Assembly: GCA_947632015.1 (NCBI GenBank)
Contig: CANRNP010000004.1
Location: forward strand, 1 to 62,047
DNA length: 62,047 bases
Origin: an uncultured Clostridia bacterium
GTDB taxonomy: Bacteria; Bacillota; Clostridia; Christensenellales; Borkfalkiaceae
Reading direction: 5' to 3'
Of this stretch, positions 21,607-29,507 are shown in pieces. Position numbers and translations under genes: made by a program. Under the pieces are notes generated by a model. The model did no database searches. It had not been told where the DNA came from and saw nothing but the letters and a program-made list of their open reading frames with translations. Position 1 is the stretch's first letter. Each line of letters starts with the position of its first letter.

Positions 21607-23025
21607 ATGAAACGAAAAATATGCACGGTCGTGATCTTATTGCTTTTCCTTTTGGCGATACCCGTAAGTTTGGTATGCGTCGGTTTTTGTTTGCCCGCCC
21701 AATACGGCAACACCTACTATGCCGTGCTGCCGAAGATGTTCCAAAAACTGAAAAACACCCGTGAAAAGAAGATCGTCGTGATCGGCAACAGCGCCGTGGC
21801 GTTCGGGCTGGATCCGAAACTTCTGGAAGGGGAGATCGAGGGCTATTCCGTGTGCCCGTTCGGGCTGTACGGCGCGATCGGGACCAAAGCGATGATGGAT
21901 CTCTCCCGCGTAAATATCGGCGAAGGGGATATCGTGATCCTCGCGCCCGAACAGATGGAACAGTCTCTTTCGCTCTATTTCAACAGCGAATATATCTGGA
22001 ACGCCGCGGACGGCGATTTCGGGATGTTGCGCTATATCGAGAACAAGAGCGAAATGGTGGGCGGATTTTTGGGATATGCGGGGCGGAAATACCGCTATTA
22101 CAGCGGTCGCTCCATGCCCGATCCCACGGACGTTTACGCCGCCTCTTCCTTTGACGAAAACTGCAAAATGATCTATGAAAGAGCGTACAACGTGCTTCCG
22201 CTCGGTTACGACGCGGTGAACAGGGTCTCCTTCGATACGGCGCTGTTTTCGCGGGACTTTGCGGATTATGTCAATCAATTCAATCGATTCGTCACAAAAA
22301 AAGGCGGCACCCTTCTGTACGGATTCGCGCCCGTCAACGTGATGGGGATCGAGGCGGGAACGACGGAAGAGGAGATCGACGCCTTTTGCGACTGCGTCGG
22401 CGAGCTTCTCGATTGCGAGATCTTGGGCGACCCCATGCAATATATTTTCGAAAAAGAGTGGTTTTACGATTCGAACGTGCACGTCAATACGGCGGGCATG
22501 ACGGTCTATACCGATCGGCTCGTGCGGGATCTGAAAGCGTACCTGGGCGACAGTTCGGCGGACGGGATCGTTCTCCCCGAAAAGCCGCAGGTCCCGGATG
22601 ACGGCGCGGCGGGAGAGGACGGGAAAGACGCCGCCCTCTTTACCTTCGAGCCGGACGGAGACGGCTGGAATATCACGGGGTTGACCGAGGAGGGGAAACA
22701 GGCTTCCGCTGTCGAGATCCCCGATTATTACCAAGGGAAAAAAGTGTTATCGTTCGGCGCGGACGTGTTTGCGGGAAATCCGGTGATCGAAGAGATCCGC
22801 GTCGGAAAATATATCTATGCGATCGCGGGCGGCTCCTTCGAGGGTTGCACCGCCCTGAAACGGCTGTATCTTCCCGCGGACAACCAGCCTTCGGCGTGCA
22901 TGGTCTATCTCGATCTGCTGAAAGGGGCTTCCGACTGCATGGTGTACGTTCCTCTCGAAAAACTTTCCGCATATACGAACGACTATTTTTGGTCCCGATA
23001 TGCCGCTTATCTTGTGGGGTATTGA
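21607..23025 (+). CDS. Membrane-anchored SGNH/DltD-like protein with C-terminal LRR5 (BspA-like) segment
   Basis: N-terminal TM; KKIVVIGNSAVAFGLDPKLLE (Ser block) and FYDSNVHVNTAGMTVYTDRLVRDL (D-x3-H block); C-term LRR5-like AIAGGSFEGCTALKRLYLP. Confidence 0.7.
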   Translation: MKRKICTVVILLLFLLAIPVSLVCVGFCLPAQYGNTYYAVLPKMFQKLKNTREKKIVVIGNSAVAFGLDPKLLEGEIEGYSVCPFGLYGAIGTKAMMDLSRVNIGEGDIVILAPEQMEQSLSLYFNSEYIWNAADGDFGMLRYIENKSEMVGGFLGYAGRKYRYYSGRSMPDPTDVYAASSFDENCKMIYERAYNVLPLGYDAVNRVSFDTALFSRDFADYVNQFNRFVTKKGGTLLYGFAPVNVMGIEAGTTEEEIDAFCDCVGELLDCEILGDPMQYIFEKEWFYDSNVHVNTAGMTVYTDRLVRDLKAYLGDSSADGIVLPEKPQVPDDGAAGEDGKDAALFTFEPDGDGWNITGLTEEGKQASAVEIPDYYQGKKVLSFGADVFAGNPVIEEIRVGKYIYAIAGGSFEGCTALKRLYLPADNQPSACMVYLDLLKGASDCMVYVPLEKLSAYTNDYFWSRYAAYLVGY

Positions 23026-23029
23026 TCCT

Positions 23030-25273
23030 ATGACGGGTTTTAACAAAAAATTATTATCCGCATGCGCCGTGTTTGCCGCATTGTGTCTCGGAATTTCCGC
23101 GTGCGCCCCGCAGGAGGGAGCGCAGACGGAGAAAGAATGCAGGGTCGTCCTTGCCGAGAGCGCTTATTATACCTGCGACGAGAATATCAAGACCGTCTCC
23201 CGCGGGAGCGACGCGGCGTTTACGCTGGATTTCGTAAGCGGATACACCTTCAAAGACGCCTCTTATGACGACTATTCGGCGGACGTGCGATCTGCGGAGG
23301 GCGGCGGAACGGAAGTCGTTCTCACGTTGAAAAACGTACGGTATTTCGCATTCGTCAGCGTCGGCGTGGAAGAAACCGAAAAGACATACGAGGTCTCCGT
23401 CGCGGGATCGTCCGTTTTTCGGTGCGAAGAGCCCCGCCAGATTGTGCGGGCGGGCGGAGACGCCGTTTTCACGCTGTGGTTCGGCGAAGGGTACACCTTC
23501 GACAGCCTCGTCGATTATGCGGGCTCCTATCGCGTTACGGGGATCGACGGCGCCGTGAATGAAAACCGCGAGCGCAGGGTCGTTCTCACGGTGGAAAACG
23601 TTACCGAAGATCTTTTGATAACGGTCAAAGAACGGGCGCTCCCTTCGGGTCCGTCCGAAGGCGAAACGCCTCCCGGCGAAGAGATCGAATTGCAGCCCGT
23701 TTCGGGGTATGCCGTCGTCGGCTACGCTCTGAATGGCGGCAGATTTCTCCGCGAGGGGAACGACGGATCGTATTATACAATCAATTATTCGCTCTTCCAT
23801 TACCGCCGCCCGAATACTTCCCTCGGCACCGATACGATCGCGAGAGAGGGCTATATCCAGACGGGATGGAACACAAAGGCGGACGGCAGCGGCACGCATG
23901 TCGGGCTCGGCAGCCGCGCGGACGTGGTCAAAGGGGAAACGCTCCTGCTCTATGCCGAGTGGGCGGAACAGACGGACGCCGCACTGTTCGATTATGTTAC
24001 GATCGACGAAGAAGATATTCCCGCGCTCTACCGGGAAAAGGAACGGAAAACGGAGAAATTGCAGGAGCTTGTCCAAGGCGCAGATTCCGCGGACCGTTGC
24101 GCAGTCGTTACGGGATACCGCGGCACGGACGCCGAAACGCTGGTGATCCCCGAAACGCTCGGCGGAGTTCCTACGGCGGTCGTTGCAAGCGGGGCGGTCA
24201 GCGGAGACCGGAAGATCGGGACGGTCGTTTTTCCGCTCTCCATGCAATATATCATGGATGACGCCTTCCTGTATTGCGAAGAACTTACCGAGATCTATCT
24301 GTACGACAGCATCTCCTATATCGACGACCGCGCATTCGGGACGCGCAACGTACCCGATGCGCGTCGGGGAGAACATATCGAGACTTTGCATATCAACGCC
24401 AAAGAGATGCCAATCTTCGGGGAGAACGAATCCGCCCAGTTCGCCAACAAGATGGAGATGCTCATCGAACACGAGCATGACGAAAAGACCGTGATCTTCG
24501 GGAGCTGCTCCATTTGGTACGGGCTCTATGCCGAGCGTTTCGGCGAAGCGACGGGGCGGCTCGCCTTCAACATGGGCGTGGAAGGGGAGACCTGCACCCT
24601 CGTCCAGCTCGATATCATCAAACAATATATGCACGGCGGCGATACGCTGATCTATATTTGCGACATCGGCTCCCCGTATCTGCTCGGATACGACGTCGAT
24701 TTCGACGCGCGCGTTTACAGAATGTTCGAATTCAATTACGATTTGCTCGCTTCAACGGACATGCGGCGGTATTCGAATATCTTCGGCGCGCTGACCGAGT
24801 ATCTCACGATCAAAAACAACTCGTTTGCGATCGGCGTGAGCGGCTCCTACGAAGATTATCTGTACTATATCACCGAGTACGGGGATAACAGCAATTTCAG
24901 GCAGGGGACGGGACACAACGGCGCGTATGCGTTCTATTCTCCGGAAGTCCTCGAAGAAAACCGTGCGCTCGAAAAGACGGAGGAATTTTTGCAGGGCTTT
25001 GCCGATATGGGGATCGATCTTTATTACGGCTTCGGCATGCTTAGCGATTGGGTCCTCGAATATATCCCCGAAGCGGAGGAGACGATCGCCGATCTCAACG
25101 CCTATTTCCCGGAGAAGTTCGCAGAGCTCAACATGCCCGCAACGATGATCGGCGATATTTACTTCGGCATCCTGCCGAACGACTACTTTACGGAGTATGT
25201 GTTCCGCGTCAATTCTTACGGGCAGGAATATTATACGCAAAAGTTCATCGAATGTTTTTTGGGTCTGGTCTGA
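23030..25273 (+). CDS. Large surface lipoprotein with InlB-type repeat, LRR5 and a degenerate SGNH-like C-terminal domain
   Basis: Lipobox-like CLGISAC; GYIQTGWNTKADGSGT...LLYAEW; LRR5-like VVFPLSMQYIMDDAFLYCEELTEIYLYDSI; KTVIFGSCSIWYGLYAERF. Confidence 0.65.
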   Translation: MTGFNKKLLSACAVFAALCLGISACAPQEGAQTEKECRVVLAESAYYTCDENIKTVSRGSDAAFTLDFVSGYTFKDASYDDYSADVRSAEGGGTEVVLTLKNVRYFAFVSVGVEETEKTYEVSVAGSSVFRCEEPRQIVRAGGDAVFTLWFGEGYTFDSLVDYAGSYRVTGIDGAVNENRERRVVLTVENVTEDLLITVKERALPSGPSEGETPPGEEIELQPVSGYAVVGYALNGGRFLREGNDGSYYTINYSLFHYRRPNTSLGTDTIAREGYIQTGWNTKADGSGTHVGLGSRADVVKGETLLLYAEWAEQTDAALFDYVTIDEEDIPALYREKERKTEKLQELVQGADSADRCAVVTGYRGTDAETLVIPETLGGVPTAVVASGAVSGDRKIGTVVFPLSMQYIMDDAFLYCEELTEIYLYDSISYIDDRAFGTRNVPDARRGEHIETLHINAKEMPIFGENESAQFANKMEMLIEHEHDEKTVIFGSCSIWYGLYAERFGEATGRLAFNMGVEGETCTLVQLDIIKQYMHGGDTLIYICDIGSPYLLGYDVDFDARVYRMFEFNYDLLASTDMRRYSNIFGALTEYLTIKNNSFAIGVSGSYEDYLYYITEYGDNSNFRQGTGHNGAYAFYSPEVLEENRALEKTEEFLQGFADMGIDLYYGFGMLSDWVLEYIPEAEETIADLNAYFPEKFAELNMPATMIGDIYFGILPNDYFTEYVFRVNSYGQEYYTQKFIECFLGLV

Positions 25274-25302
25274 AAGAAAAGAACGGACACGGGGGATAAA
25301 TT

Positions 25303-25953
25303 ATGGATCATTTCGAAGTGATCGATATGGAGCGCTGGCCGCGGGCGGAGGAATACCGGCTGTTTGCGAACGACTGGCTGATGACCTATTCCATGACGAA
25401 ACATCTGCCTGCGGCAAACACCGTCGCCTTTTTGAAGGAGAGAAAGATCAAATTCGTGCCGGCGCTCATCTGGATCGTCTCCGAAGCCTTTAACCGCTGC
25501 GAAAATTTTCGGCTCGCGGTAAGAGACGGCAAACTCGGCAAATGGGATACGATCCACCCCATATATCCCACCCTGAACGCCGATAAAAATCTGACCTTCC
25601 ACAGTTTAAGGTTTACGGGCGATTTCGAATGCTTTTACGACGCCTATCTGGAAGAGCAAAAGGAGACGGCGGAAAAAACGGGGCTTTGGCTGTATGAAGT
25701 GCCCGAAAATTCTTTTGTAATCTCCGTGTTTCCCTTTATCCATTTCGACGGGAGCTCCGTGCATTTCAGCCATGCAAAGGAAAACTATGCGCCCTTCTTC
25801 GCGATTGGGAAATACGATGAGCAAAAAAGACTGCCCTGCATGCTCGCGGGGAATCATGCCGTCGCGGACGGCTGGCATGTTGCGGAGGTGTTCGGATATA
25901 TCCAAAAACGGTTAGACGCCCCCGCCGAATGGTGTAAATTTACGAGAAATTAA
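25303..25953 (+). CDS. Chloramphenicol-acetyltransferase-fold acyltransferase
   Basis: CAT-like TYSMTKHLPAANTVAFLKERKIKFVPALIWIVSEAFNRCENFRLAVRDG and catalytic HxxxDG (NHAVADGWHVAEVF). Confidence 0.82.
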   Translation: MDHFEVIDMERWPRAEEYRLFANDWLMTYSMTKHLPAANTVAFLKERKIKFVPALIWIVSEAFNRCENFRLAVRDGKLGKWDTIHPIYPTLNADKNLTFHSLRFTGDFECFYDAYLEEQKETAEKTGLWLYEVPENSFVISVFPFIHFDGSSVHFSHAKENYAPFFAIGKYDEQKRLPCMLAGNHAVADGWHVAEVFGYIQKRLDAPAEWCKFTRN

Positions 25954-25970
25954 AAAAACAGGAGGATATT

Positions 25971-27494
25971 ATGTTAAGCGAGGGAAGTATCAGGCTCGAC
26001 CGCGATTGCGCAGAGATGGATCTGGTTGAGACAAGCACCTACGAACTGTTGAAGGCGTTTGCGGAAGAAGAGGGGGATAAACTCTTTTTGGCGGACGAAA
26101 AACAGCGTTTTACCGCGCGGGAGACCTATTGCACGGTGACCGCATGCGCGAACCGCCTGTACGCTCTCGGCGTGCGCGAGGGGACGGTCGTCGCGGTCCG
26201 CTGCCCGCGCACCCTTTCGACCGCGCTCATCTATTACGCTTTGCTCTTCATCGGGGGGATCGCCACGATGTGCGACCCGCATACCGATCTGAAAACCTTT
26301 CTTGCGGGCAACGACACGGTAAAGCCCGACGCGCTTTTGACCGACGAGACGGGGGAATGGATATTTACGATGGACGGAAAAAGCGAAACCGTCCCGCTTG
26401 TCAAGACGGATATTCCCGCGCGGCTCTGTTTCCTTCCCACAGCGAACGTCCATGCGCCCTCCATGCTCATCTTCACTTCCGGGTCGACGGGGGTCGGCAA
26501 AGCCGTGGCGATCTCGCAGTTTGCGACGATCAATCATAACCGCAACCTCATCCACCGTTGGGAGTGCACGCCGGAGAGCCGCTACGGTGCGATTTTGCCG
26601 TTCAACCATGTCCTTGGGATCTATTGCCCGATGACGGCGCTCGTGGGGCGCAATTTTATCTTTTTCCCCGCGTCCCTTTCGCCCGCTCCGCTGCTCCGCG
26701 ATATTGCGGAAAACGGCATCACCCATATCGTGGGCGTTGCGTCCCTCTTTTACGCCATGGCGAAGGAGAATGAAACGCTCCGCCTCGATACGAGCGCGCT
26801 CAGAACGGGCTTCATGGGCGGCTCTCCCGTTCCTGAGGATCAGTTCGCCTACATCGAACGCTATCTCGATATCAAGCTCATCAACGCCTTCGGCATGAGC
26901 GAGGGGTACGGCATCACCTGTACGACCTATTACGACAGCGCCGAACTGCGCCGTTGCAGCGTGGGCAGATTTTTTGCCTGGTTCACGGGTTGCGTGCGCG
27001 ACGCGAACGGCAAAGAATTGCCCGTGGGGCACGAAGGGGAGCTCTGCCTCAAAGGTCCCATGCTCATGGTGGGCTACTACGGAAACGAAGAGGAGACGAA
27101 GAAGGCGTACGATGCCGACGGGTGGTTCCACACGGGCGATCTGGCGCGCTTCGACGAGGACGGAAATCTCTATATCACGGGCAGGATCAAGGAGATCATC
27201 ATCCGCAACGGCATCAACCTCGTTCCCGCGCGGATCGAAAACGCGATCGGGAGTTTGCCCGCCGTTTCGGAGGCGTCCGTCGTCGGCGTCAGGCATGAGG
27301 CGTACGGCGAAGTGCCTTGCGCCCTCGTCGTGCTCAAAAAGGGATATTCCATGACCGCAGAACAGCTCTTGCAGGAGCTTGGCACGCGGCTTGCGAAGAA
27401 TGAACTCCCCGTGCGCATCCTGTTCACGGACGTCATCCCGCTCACGTCGAGCGGCAAACACGATAAGCAGAACATCAAAAAGTTATTTGAGTGA
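25971..27494 (+). CDS. AMP-dependent acyl/aryl synthetase (ANL superfamily ligase)
   Basis: LIFTSGSTGVGKAVAIS, AFGMSEGYGITCTTYY, WFHTGDLARFDEDGNLYITGRIKEIIIRNGINLVPARIEN, SSGKHDKQNIKK. Confidence 0.92.
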   Translation: MLSEGSIRLDRDCAEMDLVETSTYELLKAFAEEEGDKLFLADEKQRFTARETYCTVTACANRLYALGVREGTVVAVRCPRTLSTALIYYALLFIGGIATMCDPHTDLKTFLAGNDTVKPDALLTDETGEWIFTMDGKSETVPLVKTDIPARLCFLPTANVHAPSMLIFTSGSTGVGKAVAISQFATINHNRNLIHRWECTPESRYGAILPFNHVLGIYCPMTALVGRNFIFFPASLSPAPLLRDIAENGITHIVGVASLFYAMAKENETLRLDTSALRTGFMGGSPVPEDQFAYIERYLDIKLINAFGMSEGYGITCTTYYDSAELRRCSVGRFFAWFTGCVRDANGKELPVGHEGELCLKGPMLMVGYYGNEEETKKAYDADGWFHTGDLARFDEDGNLYITGRIKEIIIRNGINLVPARIENAIGSLPAVSEASVVGVRHEAYGEVPCALVVLKKGYSMTAEQLLQELGTRLAKNELPVRILFTDVIPLTSSGKHDKQNIKKLFE

Positions 27495-27742
27495 TGGAGA
27501 TCGTTATTTTCGGCTCGCCGTTGCTTCTTACCCTTTACGGCGTGGCGCTTCTCATCTGCATATTCGATCTTATCAAGCGCGATTCGGGCTATATCCTTCC
27601 CATTGCCTCGGCGGGGATCTTCCTCGGTACGACCGTCTATGCCTGCCTGCTCGGCGCCGGCTATGTTGAGATCAGCATCGTAACGCTCGTTTTTCTGGCG
27701 CTTACGCTCACCGTATTTTTCGTGCACAGAGAGGGGAAATAG
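27494..27742 (+). CDS. Small (82 aa) membrane protein between ligase and MBOAT
   Basis: Overlaps the ligase stop by 1 nt (TGATG); three hydrophobic segments. Confidence 0.6.
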   Translation: MEIVIFGSPLLLTLYGVALLICIFDLIKRDSGYILPIASAGIFLGTTVYACLLGAGYVEISIVTLVFLALTLTVFFVHREGK

Positions 27743-27745
27743 GAT

Positions 27746-29227
27746 ATGAATTTCAATTCTTTGTATTTCCTCCTGTTTCTGGCGGTGGTCCTGCTCCTCT
27801 ATTGGATCTTGCCGCACCGGTTCCGTTGGGTGTTGCTCCTTGCGGCAAGCTACTATTTTTATATGAGCTGGGATCCGTGGCTCGTCTTTCTCATTGCGGG
27901 AACGACGCTCGTCTCCTACGGGGCGGCGCTGGCGATCGCAAAGACGGAGAAGAAGGGTTGGAAGAAGTTTTGGCTTATTTTGACCCTCGTCGTCTGTCTC
28001 GGCGTGCTCGTCGTGTTCAAGTATCTCGACTTCCTGATCCAGAGCGTTGTGGACCTTTTGCGGCTCTTTTCCCTCCGACTCGACGATTTCTCTCTCGGAC
28101 TTCTCCTGCCCGTCGGGATCTCGTTCTATACCTTCCAGACCCTTTCCTACGTCATCGACGTCTACCGCGGGAAGATCCGCCCCGAAAAGCACCTCGGCTA
28201 CTATGCCCTTTTCGTCAGCTTTTTCCCGCAGCTTGTCGCGGGACCGATCGAGCGCGCAGACAACCTCATCCCGCAACTGAGGGCGGAGCACACCTTCGAC
28301 TCCGACGACATGGCGGCGGGTTTTCGGATCATGCTCGTCGGATTTTTCCGCAAATGCGCGATCGCGGATGTCTGCGGGATCTATGTCACGAACGTTTTCG
28401 GGAATTTCGCCGCGGCAAACAGTCTGTCCGTCTTGCTTGCGGGCATGCTCTTCATCATCCAGATCTACTGCGATTTCGCGGGCTATTCCGAGATCGCCAT
28501 GGGCGTCGCCCGTATGATGGGGATCCGCCTCATGAAAAACTTCGACCGTCCTTTTATGGCGGTGAGCTGGTCGGAATGGTTCAAACGTTGGCATATCAGC
28601 CTTACGAGGTGGTTCATCGACTACGTTTATATCCCGCTCGGCGGCAACCGTAAGGGGAAGGCGCGGAAGGTTCTGAACATCTTCATCGTCTTTATCCTCT
28701 GCGGGCTCTGGCACGGCGCCAACTGGACGTACGCGATCTGGGGCGTTTACGTCGCCGTCATGCAGAGTCTCGAAACGTTGCTCTTCAAGCCTTTGGGGAA
28801 GCTGTTTGCCAAGCTGAAAGTAAACGGCAAGAACGAGTTCGTTCTGCTGCTGAGAAGGATCCCCTTTGCGTTTACCATTGCGGTAGGGGGGCTCATCTTC
28901 CGCGCCTCGTCCGTAGGTCAACTCGGCGAAGTGTTCCGCATCTTGTTTACGGGCTTTGAAAACTATTTCGGCGGCGCGGCGGCAAGCCTCGGTTTCACGG
29001 CGCTCACCCTCTTCCAGTTCGCGCTTGCCCTTACTTGTATGTGTCTGCTGTGGCATTTCGAGGAATACGACCCGAAGAGGGCGCCGCAGCTCCTCGGCGT
29101 TCGGGAGCGCTCTATCTATGCGCAGAAAGTCTCCGTCTATTTTTATCTCATTGTCGCGATCGCCGTGTTCTGGCTCTCCCTGCTTGCCTCCGAGAACGCT
29201 TCGGCGTTCCTGTATTTTCAATTCTGA
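27746..29227 (+). CDS. MBOAT-family O-acyltransferase (DltB/AlgI-like)
   Basis: SFFPQLVAGPIERADNLIPQL, KRWHISLTRWFIDYVYIPLGGNRKG, LCGLWHGANWTYAIWG. Confidence 0.93.
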   Translation: MNFNSLYFLLFLAVVLLLYWILPHRFRWVLLLAASYYFYMSWDPWLVFLIAGTTLVSYGAALAIAKTEKKGWKKFWLILTLVVCLGVLVVFKYLDFLIQSVVDLLRLFSLRLDDFSLGLLLPVGISFYTFQTLSYVIDVYRGKIRPEKHLGYYALFVSFFPQLVAGPIERADNLIPQLRAEHTFDSDDMAAGFRIMLVGFFRKCAIADVCGIYVTNVFGNFAAANSLSVLLAGMLFIIQIYCDFAGYSEIAMGVARMMGIRLMKNFDRPFMAVSWSEWFKRWHISLTRWFIDYVYIPLGGNRKGKARKVLNIFIVFILCGLWHGANWTYAIWGVYVAVMQSLETLLFKPLGKLFAKLKVNGKNEFVLLLRRIPFAFTIAVGGLIFRASSVGQLGEVFRILFTGFENYFGGAAASLGFTALTLFQFALALTCMCLLWHFEEYDPKRAPQLLGVRERSIYAQKVSVYFYLIVAIAVFWLSLLASENASAFLYFQF

Positions 29228-29243
29228 TCTTTGCTCGCATGCG

Positions 29244-29273
29244 ACCGCTCCGAGGCGTTTCGGGGCGGTTTTT
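29244..29273 (+). terminator. Terminator after the MBOAT gene
   Basis: ACCGCTCCGA-GGCGTT-TCGGGGCGGT-TTTT. Confidence 0.75.
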
Positions 29274-29321
29274 CATTCCGTTTTTTGGGCAGAAAGGGGC
29301 ATAAAAGGGCGGGAATTCCCG

Positions 29322-29427
29322 AAAAGTTGATCAAATTTTGAAAAAACATGCAAAAGTTCGCGGCTTTTTATGAAAAAGTTACAACATTTTTGTCAAATCT
29401 TGACACGGCAAAAAAAAGTGGTATGAT
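29322..29427 (+). promoter_or_regulatory. Promoter plus upstream AAAAGTT elements of the GH3 gene
   Basis: TTGACA (29400) - 16 bp - TATGAT (29422); AAAAGTT at 29322, 29352 and 29374, including AAAAGTTGATCAA. Confidence 0.6.
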
Positions 29428-29440
29428 AAAATAAATTTAT

Positions 29441-29486
29441 GATTGCGGGAGACTGTCGTACCCCCCAAGGATGGGCTCCCGCAATC
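29441..29486 (+). promoter_or_regulatory. 5'-UTR stem-loop at the predicted mRNA 5' end
   Basis: GATTGCGGGAG ... CTCCCGCAATC, 11-bp perfect stem with 24-nt loop. Confidence 0.55.
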
Positions 29487-29507
29487 GAATCTCAGAAGGA
29501 GGAAAAT

